Assembly (NCBI RefSeq): GCF_000767465.1
Contig: NZ_CP009291.1
Span: 806,001-870,000 of the forward strand
Origin: Novosphingobium pentaromativorans US6-1
GTDB lineage: Bacteria; Pseudomonadota; Alphaproteobacteria; Sphingomonadales; Sphingomonadaceae
DNA: 64,000 bases
Direction of reading: 5' to 3'
The notes beneath the pieces were generated by a model. That model was given only the letters and a program-made list of their open reading frames with translations. It had not been told where the DNA came from and did not search any database. Shown in pieces: positions 39,285 through 48,627 of this stretch. The stretch's first letter is position 1; every line of letters starts with the position of its first letter. The position numbers and the translations under genes were made by a program.

Positions 39285-40186
39285 ACGGTCCACCCGGGGA
39301 ACTTGGCTTCCCACTCGTCCTTGTTCTTTTCGATCCAGGCCTGGCACGAGCCCTTGGCGAGATCGCGCACGCGGCCGATATAGCTGGCGCGTTCCTGCAC
39401 CGAGATGACGCCGCGCGCCTGCAACAGGTTGAACAGGTGCGAAGCCTCGATCGCCTGGTCGTAGGCCGCGAGCGGGATCTGCGCGTCGATGCAGCGCATG
39501 CATTCCGCCTCGGCCGCCTTGAAACCTGCGAACAGCGCATCGGTATCGGCGATCTCGAAGTTGTACTTCGACAGCTGCTGCTCATTGGCAAGGAAGACGT
39601 CGCCGTAGCTTACGCCCTCGTTGTTGAAGCGCAGATCATAGACGCGGTCGACGCCCTGGATGTACATCGCAAGGCGCTCGAGGCCATAAGTAAGCTCACC
39701 GGCGACCGGCTTGCAGTCGAACCCGCCGACCTGCTGGAAATACGTGAACTGCGTCACTTCCATGCCGTCGCACCAGACTTCCCAGCCCAGGCCCCAGGCG
39801 CCCAGCGTCGGGCTTTCCCAGTCGTCCTCGACGAAACGGATGTCGTGCGCTAGCGGATCGACGCCGATTGCCGCGAGGCTGGCAAGATAGAGTTCCTGCA
39901 GGTTCTCGGGGTTCGGCTTCAGGATGACCTGATACTGATAGTAGTGCTGCAGCCGGTTCGGGTTCTCGCCATAGCGACCGTCGGTCGGGCGGCGCGAGGG
40001 CTGCACGTAGGCGGCCTTCCACGGCTCCGGCCCGAGTGCGCGCAGCGTCGTGGCAGGGTGAAAGGTGCCCGCGCCCATGCGCATGTCGTAGGGCTGGAGG
40101 ATCAGGCAGCCCTGCGCGCTCCAGAAATTATGAAGCGTCAGGATCATGTCCTGGAAGCTGAGCGGCTGTTCGGCGGCGGTTGGCAT
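39281..40186 (-). CDS. glyQ: Glycyl-tRNA synthetase alpha subunit
   Basis: Catalytic alpha chain (class II) forming glycyl-adenylate with GlyS. 301 aa with [42 protein letters not shown] in parts, [18 protein letters not shown] and [19 protein letters not shown] 40186 starts the family N-terminus; the frame is open far upstream only as antisense of the TraB genes. First gene of glyQ-glyS, divergent from the TraB/GumN pair across 165 bases. Confidence 0.97.
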   Translation of the reverse strand: MPTAAEQPLSFQDMILTLHNFWSAQGCLILQPYDMRMGAGTFHPATTLRALGPEPWKAAYVQPSRRPTDGRYGENPNRLQHYYQYQVILKPNPENLQELYLASLAAIGVDPLAHDIRFVEDDWESPTLGAWGLGWEVWCDGMEVTQFTYFQQVGGFDCKPVAGELTYGLERLAMYIQGVDRVYDLRFNNEGVSYGDVFLANEQQLSKYNFEIADTDALFAGFKAAEAECMRCIDAQIPLAAYDQAIEASHLFNLLQARGVISVQERASYIGRVRDLAKGSCQAWIEKNKDEWEAKFPGWTV

Positions 40187-40351
40187 GCAGATTCCGTCAA
40201 TTTCTTGGCTGCGCGGCCTTTGGCGGATCGGGAATGCCAAATCAACAGGCCATGATGTGCGAAATGCCCACCATGTGCATTGAAACACTGTTGAAGGAAC
40301 TGGAAAGGCCGCTTGCGTTAATCGCACGTTTGTCCATTGTCGGTCACTGTC

Positions 40352-41335
40352 ATGCCCATGATCATCAGCAGAACCAAAGCCCGACTGGGCATTTCCGCCT
40401 GCATTCTCACACTGTTCGGCGCGACTTCGCTGCTCGCGCGCGAAGCGCCGGCAACGCCCGGCGAAGGTTCTGCGAATGCCCCGGTCGCCGCCGCTGCGAC
40501 GAGCCCGCAGGCCCCGGTCGCGGTGAAGCCGGTACCCGCGACGCCGGGCCTGTGGAAGATCGCGGACGATGACACGACGATCTACCTCTTCGGGACGATC
40601 CACATTCTGCCCGAAGCTACCGACTGGTACAGCGGCCCGGTCGCCAAGGCGTTCAATTCGTCCAAGCTGCTGGTGACCGAAGCGATCATCGATTCGCCCG
40701 CCGATCTGCAGAAAGAATTTCTCACCAAGGCCGTGCGCACCGATGGCAAGACGCTGCGCGAAGCCCTGCCGGAGAAAGAGCGCAGCGCCTATGAGAAGGC
40801 GATGACCGATCTTGGCGTACCGGTGAATGCCTTCGACCGCTTCGAACCCTGGTACGCCGCCCTGCTGCTCTCGTCGCTGCCGATGCAGAAGGCGGGATAC
40901 AAGTCCGAAAACGGCGTCGAATCCCAGATCGAGGCGCTGGCGAAAGAGCACGGCCTTGCCCGCGAGGCGCTTGAGACGGCCGCGTATCAGATCGACCTGT
41001 TCGACAGCCTGCCCGCCGACGCGCAGGAGAACTATCTCGGCGAAGTGCTCGACCAGTTGCCGACCATGCGCGACGATTTGGCCAGGCTGATCGCAGCATG
41101 GAAGGCAGGCCGCGCCGAGGAACTGGCCGAGATTCTCAATGCGGGCGAGACCGACAAGCGCGTGCGGCAGGTCCTGCTGACCAACCGCAATGCGGCCTGG
41201 GCCAAGTGGCTCAAGGCCCGCCTCGATGAGCCGGGCACCGTCTTCGTGGCGGTCGGCGCGGGTCACCTTGCCGGAGAGGACAGCGTACAGGAACAGCTCG
41301 CCGCCCAGGGCGTCCCTTCGACCCGGCTGCAGTAA
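40352..41335 (+). CDS. TraB/GumN family protein, copy 1
   Basis: 327 aa exported protein of the TraB/GumN (Tiki-like) superfamily, suspected metalloproteases. Signal peptide ([16 protein letters not shown]), an Ala/Pro linker, then the two characteristic motifs: GTIHILPE (GxH) near residue 85 and [13 protein letters not shown] (GxxH...) near the C-terminus, with a conserved Glu-rich centre. ATG 40352 or 40358 is more natural than TTG 40337. Followed six bases later by a second, diverged family member. Confidence 0.85.
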   Translation: MPMIISRTKARLGISACILTLFGATSLLAREAPATPGEGSANAPVAAAATSPQAPVAVKPVPATPGLWKIADDDTTIYLFGTIHILPEATDWYSGPVAKAFNSSKLLVTEAIIDSPADLQKEFLTKAVRTDGKTLREALPEKERSAYEKAMTDLGVPVNAFDRFEPWYAALLLSSLPMQKAGYKSENGVESQIEALAKEHGLAREALETAAYQIDLFDSLPADAQENYLGEVLDQLPTMRDDLARLIAAWKAGRAEELAEILNAGETDKRVRQVLLTNRNAAWAKWLKARLDEPGTVFVAVGAGHLAGEDSVQEQLAAQGVPSTRLQ

Positions 41336-41341
41336 GCCGCC

Positions 41342-42193
41342 TTGCGCCCGCTGCTTGCCCTGCTTACGACGCTGGCGCTGCTGGCCTGTTCGCCCCAGCC
41401 ACAGAAGGCCGATCCTGCCCTGTGGAAGGTCGAAGGCTCCTCGGGCGAGACGGCGTGGCTCTTCGGGACGATCCATAGCGCCGAGAGGCCGCTGGCGTGG
41501 CGCACGCCTGCCGTGGGCCGCGCGCTCGATACTGCCGACACGGTCATGGTCGAAGTTGCCAACCTTGCCGACGAAGCCGACGTTGCCGCCACTTTTGCCC
41601 GCCTTGCCAGAAGCGAAGGCCAGCCTCCGCTCTCCAGCAGGATTGCGGCCCCGCAGCGCCCTGCCCTTGCCGCCCTGCTCAAGTCCACCGGCTATGGCGA
41701 CGGCGATTTCGCGGCGATGGACACCTGGGCGGCTGCCCTTACCCTGGCGCGCAGCGGCGCGGACGACGATGCGGCGCGCAACGGGGTGGATCGCGCGGTG
41801 ATCGCCGCGGCCGGGGAACGACCGGTGGTGGAGCTGGAAGGCGCGAAAGAACAGCTCGGCCTTTTCGACACCTTGCCGGAGAGCGAACAGCGCGACCTGC
41901 TCGCCGCCGTGGTCAAGGAAGCCGCAAGTTCGGACACCGACCTTGCCGATAGCTGGCGCAAGGGCGACATGGCCGCAATCGAGAAGGAAACGCGAAAGGG
42001 CCTTCTTGCGGACCCGGAGCTGCGCGAAGTGCTGTTCACCGGACGCAACCGGCGCTGGACCGGCCGGATCGTCGAGGCCATGAAGGCCGGGAACATGCCT
42101 TTCGTAGCGGTAGGCGCGGCCCATATGGCCGGACCGCAGGGACTGCCCGCGATGCTGGCCGCGCGCGGATACACCGTAACCCGGGTCGAATAG
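41342..42193 (+). CDS. TraB/GumN family lipoprotein, copy 2
   Basis: 283 aa, same superfamily as the gene before it: GTIHSAERP near residue 42 and [12 protein letters not shown] near the end. Unlike copy 1 it has a lipoprotein signal (lipobox LLAC, Cys about residue 16). TTG 41342 is the only start compatible with this signal, 6 bases after copy 1, without a clear ribosome site, so translation is probably coupled. A tandem duplication followed by change of membrane anchoring is likely. Confidence 0.83.
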   Translation: MRPLLALLTTLALLACSPQPQKADPALWKVEGSSGETAWLFGTIHSAERPLAWRTPAVGRALDTADTVMVEVANLADEADVAATFARLARSEGQPPLSSRIAAPQRPALAALLKSTGYGDGDFAAMDTWAAALTLARSGADDDAARNGVDRAVIAAAGERPVVELEGAKEQLGLFDTLPESEQRDLLAAVVKEAASSDTDLADSWRKGDMAAIEKETRKGLLADPELREVLFTGRNRRWTGRIVEAMKAGNMPFVAVGAAHMAGPQGLPAMLAARGYTVTRVE

Positions 42194-42349
42194 CCGCCGG
42201 AAAACCGCGATACGGCTTGCAAATGCGCCCCTTTACGGATAAGGGGCCGCCCTCCTGTCATGGTCATCCCTGGAGGCGTGACGGGACGGCGCGGGTCGAT
42301 GGTCGATCCGATTGCCGCGATCTATCCAGTTTTCGAAAGGCAAGTCCTC

Positions 42350-42979
42350 ATGAGCGATACGCTTAACCTGCCGGCCGAGACGCGTGAACGGGCTGGCAAG
42401 GGAGCCTCCCGTGCCCTGCGTCGCGATGGCCGTGTCCCTGCCGTTGTCTATGGTGGCAATGAAGAACCTCTGGCCATCCACGTCGAGGCTAAGGAGCTGG
42501 TTCGTCAGCTCGGCACCGGTCACTTCTTCAACTCGATCGTCGAAGTTGAAGTCGGCGGCAAGAAGCTGCGCACCCTGCCCAAGGACGTTGCCTTCCACCC
42601 GGTCTCCGACCGTCCGCTCCACGTTGACTTCCTGCGCCTTGCCAAGGGCGCGAGCGTCCACGTCAACGTGCCGGTTTCGTTCGTCAACGAAGAAAAGGCC
42701 CCGGGCCTCAAGCGCGGCGGCGTTCTCAACGTCGTTCGTCACGAGCTCGAGCTGGTCTGCGCCGCCGACAAGATCCCGGAAGAGATCGCGATCGACGTCA
42801 CCGGCTTCGACGTGGGCGAATCGATCCACATCAGCCACGTGAAGCTCCCGGCCGGTTCGGAAAGCGCGATCACCGACCGCGACTTCACCATCGCGACGAT
42901 CGTTGCGCCCTCGGCTCTGAAGAGCGAAGAAGGCGACACGACCAAGACCGAAGGCGAGGCGGAAGCCGAAGCCGAGTAA
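42350..42979 (+). CDS. rplY: 50S ribosomal protein bL25 (CTC type)
   Basis: 5S-rRNA-binding ribosomal protein with the long CTC/TL5 C-terminal domain; 209 aa. Features: [25 protein letters not shown] at the N-terminus (visible in parts), [16 protein letters not shown], and an acidic C-terminal tail rich in Glu/Ala. ATG 42350 has AAAGG about 9 bases upstream; the frame's earlier start at 42260 adds non-family residues. Ends in a strong terminator, then pth, the usual rplY-pth pair. Confidence 0.97.
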   Translation: MSDTLNLPAETRERAGKGASRALRRDGRVPAVVYGGNEEPLAIHVEAKELVRQLGTGHFFNSIVEVEVGGKKLRTLPKDVAFHPVSDRPLHVDFLRLAKGASVHVNVPVSFVNEEKAPGLKRGGVLNVVRHELELVCAADKIPEEIAIDVTGFDVGESIHISHVKLPAGSESAITDRDFTIATIVAPSALKSEEGDTTKTEGEAEAEAE

Positions 42980-42993
42980 TCCACGGATTACCG

Positions 42994-43040
42994 GGCCTCT
43001 CCCGCGCCGCGAATTCGCGATGCGCGGGAGAGGCCTTTTT
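42994..43040 (+). terminator. Strong terminator after rplY
   Basis: 14-bp perfect stem GGCCTCTCCCGCGC / GCGCGGGAGAGGCC with a 14-base loop that itself contains the palindrome CGCGAATTCGCG, followed by TTTTT. Confidence 0.92.
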
Positions 43041-43080
43041 CGTTTCCGCCGTGTGCATTTCCGCTGTCGGGAGTTAGACG

Positions 43081-43650
43081 ATGCAGCTTTGGGTCGGCCT
43101 CGGGAACCCCGGACCGCAATATGCCATGCAGCGGCACAACGTCGGCTTCATGGCCGTCGACACGATCGCCGACGTCCACGGCTTCGGCCCGGTCCAGAAG
43201 AAGTTCCTGGGCTGGCTGCAGGAAGGCCGCATCGGCAGCGAAAAGATCCTCCTGCTCAAGCCCGCCACCTTCATGAACGAAAGCGGCCGCTCCGTCGGCG
43301 AGGCGATGCGCTTCTACAAGCTCGACCTGTCCGACCTTACCGTCTTTCACGATGAGCTCGACATCGCACCCTTCAAGGTCAAGGTGAAGCAAGGCGGCGG
43401 CCATGCCGGGCACAACGGCCTGCGCTCCATCGCCCAGCACCTCGGCCCCGATTTTCGCCGCGTGCGCCTTGGCATCGGCCACCCCGGCCACAAGGACCGC
43501 GTCACCGGTTATGTCCTGGGCAACTACGCCAAGGCCGAGATCGACCCGCTTTCCGACATGCTGGGCGCCGTTGCCGCAGAAGCCGACCGGCTTGCCGCGG
43601 GCGACGACACGCGCTTCATGAACGATGTCGCGCTGCGCCTGCAGGACTGA
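43081..43650 (+). CDS. pth: Peptidyl-tRNA hydrolase
   Basis: Recycles peptidyl-tRNA dropped by ribosomes. 189 aa with the family signatures LWVGLGNPGPQYAMQRHNVGF (catalytic His in the RHN triplet; shown in part), LLKPATFMNESGRSV, FHDELDIAPFKVKVK and GGGHAGHNGLRSI. ATG 43081 follows the rplY terminator by 40 bases, so it has its own promoter or depends on readthrough. Confidence 0.97.
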   Translation: MQLWVGLGNPGPQYAMQRHNVGFMAVDTIADVHGFGPVQKKFLGWLQEGRIGSEKILLLKPATFMNESGRSVGEAMRFYKLDLSDLTVFHDELDIAPFKVKVKQGGGHAGHNGLRSIAQHLGPDFRRVRLGIGHPGHKDRVTGYVLGNYAKAEIDPLSDMLGAVAAEADRLAAGDDTRFMNDVALRLQD

Positions 43651-43660
43651 CCGAGCCCCC

Positions 43661-43672
43661 GTTAGCTTACAG
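43661..43672 (+). repeat. Copy 1 of a 12-bp dyad upstream of the PEP-CTERM genes
   Basis: GTTAGCTTACAG, an imperfect palindrome (GTnAGCTnAC). Its exact copy is at 43771-43782, 110 bases on. The two lie about 175 and 65 bases upstream of the sigma-54 -24 element, suitable as enhancer sites for an RpoN activator. Confidence 0.5.
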
Positions 43673-43770
43673 AGGCATGCCCGGCGCGGACGACCTGCCC
43701 GGCCGCCTGCCCGAACAGCCGCGTCCCTCGCGCGGCGAACTAAACACCTGAAATCGATTGATAGTGTCGA

Positions 43771-43782
43771 GTTAGCTTACAG
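43771..43782 (+). repeat. Copy 2 of the 12-bp dyad upstream of the PEP-CTERM genes
   Basis: Second exact GTTAGCTTACAG, 65 bases before the sigma-54 promoter. The remainder of the 243-base gap after pth contains no coding signal. Confidence 0.5.
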
Positions 43783-43835
43783 GCGCGACCGCCCTTTGCG
43801 GCCATTAACTATCGAAAATCCCTGTTTTCCGTATT

Positions 43836-43851
43836 TGGCACGGCCATTGCT
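43836..43851 (+). promoter_or_regulatory. Sigma-54 (RpoN) promoter of the PEP-CTERM genes
   Basis: TGGCACG then GCCA then TTGCT, i.e. TGGCAC-N5-TTGCW with the invariant GG and GC dinucleotides exactly 10 bases apart. This is a full match to the -24/-12 consensus. It lies 43 bases before the ATG of the first PEP-CTERM gene. Confidence 0.88.
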
Positions 43852-43893
43852 TAGTTAGGCAACAAGTCAAACTGCAATACGGGAAATCCTGAC

Positions 43894-44163
43894 ATGATCC
43901 GCAAGACCCTGCTCGCCGCAACCATCGCAGCCGGCGCCCTGCTGACCATCAGCACCCCGGCAATGGCCGGCGGTTGGAGGCACAGCCACTATTGCGGCTG
44001 CGGCCACTCCACCTGCGAATCCAGCTCTGGCGGTTCGACTTCGACCTCGGGTGGTTCCACCTCGTCGGGCGGTTCGGAAGTACCGGAACCCGGCATGGTC
44101 GGCATCCTTGGCCTCGGCCTCATTGGCATGGCCTATGCGCGCCGCCGCCGCGTCTATCGCTAA
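43894..44163 (+). CDS. Small PEP-CTERM exported protein
   Basis: 89 aa. Signal peptide (cleavage after AMA, about residue 25), a short His/Cys-rich patch (HSHYCGCGHSTC), a Ser/Gly/Thr-rich spacer, then a PEP-CTERM tail: VPEPGMVGILGLGLIG, a membrane segment and RRRR. An exosortase (EpsH/XrtA type, not in this window) is expected to cleave the tail so the protein can be attached to or released with exopolysaccharide. ATG 43894 sits 43 bases after the sigma-54 element. Confidence 0.88.
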   Translation: MIRKTLLAATIAAGALLTISTPAMAGGWRHSHYCGCGHSTCESSSGGSTSTSGGSTSSGGSEVPEPGMVGILGLGLIGMAYARRRRVYR

Positions 44164-44190
44164 GTCCATCCTGTCGGCGGGGAATACTCG

Positions 44191-44904
44191 ATGCCCACAA
44201 TGAAGCAGACGCTTACCGGCCTGGCAGCATTGGCCAGCCTGACACTTGCCGCACCGGCCTGGGCCGACGCGATCACACTCGATTCGAATAGCATCGGAGA
44301 TTCCTTCACGGTCAACTTCGACGGCTTTTCCGGCGGCACGACAATCGACGGGCTGACATCCTCGGCGACCTTCACGCTGACCGGCATCACCTCGACCGGC
44401 TACGTCTTCGACTACAGCGTCAGCAACACGACGAGCGGAGGCCTCGATTCGCGCGTTTCGAGCTTCGCTTTCGACGTCGATCCCGGCATTGTCGATGCCA
44501 GCAGCACCGGCGCCTTTTCCTACTCGGTGCTCAGCAGCAATTACCCGAACGGGATCGGCACCGTCGACGTCTGCTTCAAGGGTGGTGACAGCAATTCTTG
44601 CGCCGGCAACTCGGGCGGCGTCCTCACCGGCGACACCGGCACCGGTTCGCTGACCCTCGGCTTCGATGCAGCCCCGGAATCGATCACGCTCTCGGACTTC
44701 TTCGCGCGCTATCAGTCGATCTCTGGCGCAGGCAACATCACGTCGGCCAGCGGTTCGGGCACCATCAGCAGCAGCTCGAGCTCCTCGGGCGGTACGCCGG
44801 TCCCCGAACCCGGCACAATCGGAATTCTCGGTCTTGGACTCGCCGGTCTTGCGTTCGCACGCAGGCGCCCGCGCCGTGGCAAAGCCCATCTCGCCACGGC
44901 CTGA
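44191..44904 (+). CDS. PEP-CTERM exported protein, larger
   Basis: 237 aa. Signal peptide (LAALASLTLAAPAWA, cleavage near residue 25), a Ser/Thr/Gly-rich beta-type body of about 170 residues, a poly-Ser stretch, then VPEPGTIGILGLGLAG, a membrane segment and a basic cluster RRRPRRG. Resembles the body of 'cistern family' PEP-CTERM proteins, but that call is tentative. GGGGAA lies about 7 bases before ATG 44191. It follows the small PEP-CTERM gene by 27 bases and most likely shares its sigma-54 transcript. Confidence 0.85.
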   Translation: MPTMKQTLTGLAALASLTLAAPAWADAITLDSNSIGDSFTVNFDGFSGGTTIDGLTSSATFTLTGITSTGYVFDYSVSNTTSGGLDSRVSSFAFDVDPGIVDASSTGAFSYSVLSSNYPNGIGTVDVCFKGGDSNSCAGNSGGVLTGDTGTGSLTLGFDAAPESITLSDFFARYQSISGAGNITSASGSGTISSSSSSSGGTPVPEPGTIGILGLGLAGLAFARRRPRRGKAHLATA

Positions 44905-44949
44905 CAGGCAGGTCCAGCCAACCTCGGTCTAGCTCCCCGAGGTGTTCCG

Positions 44950-44986
44950 ACAAGGCTCCTTCCGCAAACCGCGGGAGGGGCCTTGT
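44950..44986. terminator. Convergent hairpin between the PEP-CTERM and TPR genes
   Basis: 16-bp stem (ACAAGGCTCCTTCCGC with GCGGGAGGGGCCTTGT, two G-U pairs) with a 5-base loop. It lies 45 bases after the PEP-CTERM stop and 6 bases past the stop of the opposing TPR gene. No T-run. Confidence 0.5.
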
Positions 44987-44992
44987 CTGCGT

Positions 44993-46519
44993 TCAACTCT
45001 TGCGAACCTGCGCCAGATGACCGGCAATGGTGGCGTTGTCCGGCGCCTTGCGGGCAGCCTGCTCGATAAGGGCCAGTCCGCGCTTGCGGTCCTTGCCCGT
45101 GCTGTGCAGCAACCATCCCGCCGTATCCATGACCGAGGCATTGTCCGGTGCCAGCTTGAGCGCCCTTTCCGCGAAGGTCAGGGCTTTGGCCTCAGCGCCG
45201 ACTTGGCTGTAGGCGAAGGCGAGGTTGTTGAGCACGAGAACGTTGTTACCGTCGGTCTGGCGCAGGATCGTCTCGTAATCGCCAATGGCAGTCTGCCAAT
45301 CCTTGTTGCGCATTGCCTTGTCCGCCGAGGCCAGCCGCGACACAATCCGGGCCCCGGCCGCTTCGCGCGCCTTTTGCACCATGGCTGCCGCATCGGACCG
45401 GCCGGCCGCCTTGTAGGCCTTGGCAAGCGATGAGAGTTCCTCGTTCGTCGCATCCGTCAGGCCGGCGAAAGGCTCGAGCGTCTCCACCGCATCGGATGCA
45501 TCGCCCAGCGCAAGCTCCGCCTGGCCTAGCAGCAGGCGGACCTGCCGGTTGTCCGGCTCGCGCAGCAACTGCGAAGTCAGCCGCGCCCTCGCCTGCTCGC
45601 CCTGTCCCAGTTCGAGCAGCGCCTTGGCGTAGAGCGCATTGGCCTGCGGTTGCTGCTCAAGCACGCTCTCGCGCGGCTGCAGCTTGTCCCGAACCGAACG
45701 CCACTTGCCGGCGAGCGCATCGAGCCGGGCATCGAAGTAGGCAAGGTCGAGATCGCCAGGGTTGTCGGCCAGCGCCTTGGCGACAAGCGGCCTGACCGCC
45801 TCGTTCTTGCCCAGCGCATCGAGCACCCTGATCTTGCCGAGCAGGGCCGCGCGGCTTTCGGGATAGGCCTTGAGCCCGGCTTCGAAGACGGCGAGTGCCT
45901 TGTCGAGGTTATTGTCGGTCGCGAGCAGGTCGGCGCTGGTGAGGTAGGAATTGAGCGGGCGCGGCTTTTCCAGCGCAGCAAGAGCGGCAAGCCGCCGCGC
46001 CTCTGCCTCATTGCCGCTGTCGAGCTGGAAGCTGGCGTAGTCGGCCAGCAGGCGCCCCTTGCTTCCCGGCGCCTTCTCTCCGGCCGCGAAAGCCTGGGCA
46101 GCCTTGGCGGTATCGCCGGCCCCGATATGCGCAAGCGCCCTCACCCTGTAGGCCTGCGCCGAACCGTCGCCGTCGACTGCGGCAAGTGCCTTGTCGTAAT
46201 GGCCCAGCATCAGGTCGACATTGCCCTGCAGTACCCCTGCATCGGCGGGCAGCTTGCCCAGCCTGCCCAGACGTTCGAGCATGCTGCCGGCAGACACCGG
46301 GTCCGCCAGGTCAATGTAGGTACGTGCCAGCAATTCCAGCGCCCTGGCGTTTTCCGGCGCTTCCTGGATGACACTGGCGAGATCGACGCGCGCGGCGGAA
46401 TAGTTGTGCGCGGAATAAGCCTGCTCGGCCCGGGTCAGGCGCTCTTCCGGGCTTGCACCGCAACCGGCGAGGAGGAGGGCGGCGGCCAGCGGCAGGGTCA
46501 GACGGATCGCATGTTTCAT
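44993..46519 (-). CDS. PrsT-like TPR-repeat lipoprotein of the PEP-CTERM system
   Basis: 508 aa. Lipoprotein signal (lipobox LAGC, Cys about residue 20), then TPR repeats through almost the whole length (for example RLTRAEQAYSAHNYSAARVDL and ALVLNNLAFAYSQVG region). Matches the description of PrsT, the TPR lipoprotein that travels with exosortase/PEP-CTERM systems, and it faces two PEP-CTERM genes here. PrsT family members are usually longer (about 900 aa), so this may be a shorter paralogue. Possibly a scaffold for exopolysaccharide or sorted-protein export. Confidence 0.75.
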   Translation of the reverse strand: MKHAIRLTLPLAAALLLAGCGASPEERLTRAEQAYSAHNYSAARVDLASVIQEAPENARALELLARTYIDLADPVSAGSMLERLGRLGKLPADAGVLQGNVDLMLGHYDKALAAVDGDGSAQAYRVRALAHIGAGDTAKAAQAFAAGEKAPGSKGRLLADYASFQLDSGNEAEARRLAALAALEKPRPLNSYLTSADLLATDNNLDKALAVFEAGLKAYPESRAALLGKIRVLDALGKNEAVRPLVAKALADNPGDLDLAYFDARLDALAGKWRSVRDKLQPRESVLEQQPQANALYAKALLELGQGEQARARLTSQLLREPDNRQVRLLLGQAELALGDASDAVETLEPFAGLTDATNEELSSLAKAYKAAGRSDAAAMVQKAREAAGARIVSRLASADKAMRNKDWQTAIGDYETILRQTDGNNVLVLNNLAFAYSQVGAEAKALTFAERALKLAPDNASVMDTAGWLLHSTGKDRKRGLALIEQAARKAPDNATIAGHLAQVRKS

Positions 46520-46617
46520 GCCCGGCAGCGATAGTCGCGGGGGGTGAAGATTAGGTGAAACTGGTCAAGACCGATCCTGACCGCTATGGGCGGCGAAATT
46601 TTCATTCGGAGTAAAAC

Positions 46618-47718
46618 ATGGGTTTCCGTTGCGGGATCGTGGGCCTGCCCAATGTCGGCAAGTCGACCTTGTTCAATGCGCTCACAGAGACGCAGGCCGC
46701 TCAGGCAGCCAATTATCCCTTCTGCACCATCGAGCCCAATGTCGGCCAGGTCGGCGTGCCCGACCCGCGCCTCGACAAGCTGGCCGCGATTGCCGGTTCG
46801 GCCAAGATCATCCCGACCCAGCTTTCCTTCGTCGACATTGCCGGGCTCGTGCGCGGCGCATCAAAGGGTGAAGGCCTCGGCAACCAGTTCCTCGGCAACA
46901 TCCGCGAAGTCGACGCGATCATCCATGTCCTGCGCTGTTTCGAGAACGACGACATCCAGCACGTCGACAACAAGGTCGATCCGCTGGCCGATGCCGAAAC
47001 TGTCGAAACCGAACTCCTGCTTTCCGATCTCGAGAGCCTCGAGAAGCGCGTTCCTGCCGCACAAAAGCGCGCCACCGGCGGCGACAAGGAATCGAAGATT
47101 GCCGCTTCGGTTCTCGGCCAGGCGCTCGAACTGCTGCGCGAAGGCAAGCCTGCGCGCCTCACCCAGCCCAAGGACGACGAGGAAGCCCGCGTCTTCCGGC
47201 AGGCCCAATTGCTGACCGCAAAGCCCGTCCTTTACGTCTGCAACGTCGAAGAGGAATCGGCAGCCGAAGGCAACGCGTTCTCGCAGCGCGTCTTCGAGAA
47301 AGCCGCCGCCGAGAATGCCACCGCGGTCATCGTCTCTGCCGCCATCGAGGCCGAACTCGTGGGCATGGAAGTGGACGAGCGCATGGTCTTCCTCGAGGAA
47401 ATGGGCCTGCACGAAACCGGCCTCGCGCGCATCATCCGCGCCGGCTACGAACTGCTCGACCTGCTCACCTTCTTCACCGTCGGCCCCAAGGAAGCGCGCG
47501 CATGGACCGTGCACAAGGGCGCCAAGGCTCCCGAGGCCGCGGGCGAGATCCACTCCGACATGCAGCGCGGCTTCATCCGCGCCGAAACCATCGCCTATGA
47601 CGACTACGTCGCATGCAATGGTGAAAGCGGCGCCAAGGAATCCGGAAAACTGCGCCAGGAAGGCAAGGAATACGTCGTGCATGACGGCGACGTAATGCAC
47701 TTCAAGTTCAACGTCTGA
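46618..47718 (+). CDS. ychF: Ribosome-binding ATPase YchF (Obg family)
   Basis: 366 aa. P-loop GIVGLPNVGKSTLFNAL, switch II DIAGLVRGASKGEGLG, and NVEE in place of the NKxD guanine motif, which explains the ATP preference of YchF/OLA1. A C-terminal TGS domain ends VVHDGDVMHFKFNV. Acts at the ribosome in stress and redox response. Divergent from the TPR gene across 98 bases. Confidence 0.97.
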   Translation: MGFRCGIVGLPNVGKSTLFNALTETQAAQAANYPFCTIEPNVGQVGVPDPRLDKLAAIAGSAKIIPTQLSFVDIAGLVRGASKGEGLGNQFLGNIREVDAIIHVLRCFENDDIQHVDNKVDPLADAETVETELLLSDLESLEKRVPAAQKRATGGDKESKIAASVLGQALELLREGKPARLTQPKDDEEARVFRQAQLLTAKPVLYVCNVEEESAAEGNAFSQRVFEKAAAENATAVIVSAAIEAELVGMEVDERMVFLEEMGLHETGLARIIRAGYELLDLLTFFTVGPKEARAWTVHKGAKAPEAAGEIHSDMQRGFIRAETIAYDDYVACNGESGAKESGKLRQEGKEYVVHDGDVMHFKFNV

Positions 47719-47796
47719 GCACGGTTCGCCCCGCAAAGGGGCACCATTGTCCATACGGTGCGTTGCTGTTGCGAGGGCGACAGGAGCGCACCGGGA

Positions 47797-48603
47797 ATGG
47801 TCGACAAATCTGAAAAACTCGTCTGGCTGGCAAGGCTGGGCTACTTTGCGCGGGGGCTGGTCTATGCCCTGCTCGGCTATCTCGCCATATCCTCGGCGGG
47901 CTCTTCGGCCGTAAAGCAGGGCCAGGCCGGGGCGATGGAATATATCCACGAGATCCCCGGCGGCACTGCCGTCCTGTTCATCTCCGCCCTCGGCCTTATC
48001 GGCTATGCCCTTTTCCGGCTTTCGACCGCGGTACTCGACACCGAACGCCATGGTAGCGATGCGAAGGGCATTGCCGTGCGCATCGGCCACATGTGCAGCT
48101 TCGCGATCTACCTCGGCCTGTCGTGGACCGCGCTCCGCTTCGCGATGGGAAGCAAGGCCCACGCGGACAGCCGCACACAGGACATGGCCGCGACCGCCCT
48201 CACTTACGACCTTGGCAGCGTGGCCCTTGGAGTGGTCGGCGTTGGCCTGGTCGCGGCGGCACTGTTCCAGATCAAGGAAGCTATTACCCTCGGCTTCATG
48301 AAACGGGTATCGGCCCGCGCGCCGGGCTACACCTGCTGGCTGGGCCGTGCCGGCTATTTCACCCGAGGTCTCGTCTTCCTTGTCATGGGCTGGTCGCTGA
48401 TCCGCTCGGGCTGGCTGGAAAGCAGCCGCGAGGCGCTATCGCTCGGCGATGCCATAACCGACCTGCGCGACATTGCGCCGCTTTACCTTGCGGTGGCCGC
48501 CGGCCTGATCCTTTTCGGCGTGTTCAGCATGATCGTCGCGCGGTACCGCATCATCCCCGACCCGGGACGCCGTTTCGAGGCCGCAAAAGCCAGGTTCACC
48601 TGA
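47797..48603 (+). CDS. DUF1206 membrane protein
   Basis: 268 aa with three repeats of a two-helix unit, each starting with an aromatic-Gly turn: LARLGYFARGLVYALLG, the middle LIGYALFR/MCSFAIYLG region, and LGRAGYFTRGLVFLVMG. This is the DUF1206 pattern; function is unknown. ATG 47797 with AGGAG upstream is preferred over the frame's earlier start at 47758. Probably co-transcribed with the following redox protein. Confidence 0.85.
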   Translation: MVDKSEKLVWLARLGYFARGLVYALLGYLAISSAGSSAVKQGQAGAMEYIHEIPGGTAVLFISALGLIGYALFRLSTAVLDTERHGSDAKGIAVRIGHMCSFAIYLGLSWTALRFAMGSKAHADSRTQDMAATALTYDLGSVALGVVGVGLVAAALFQIKEAITLGFMKRVSARAPGYTCWLGRAGYFTRGLVFLVMGWSLIRSGWLESSREALSLGDAITDLRDIAPLYLAVAAGLILFGVFSMIVARYRIIPDPGRRFEAAKARFT

Positions 48604-48627
48604 AATTCCAGACGAAACTGCACAGCC

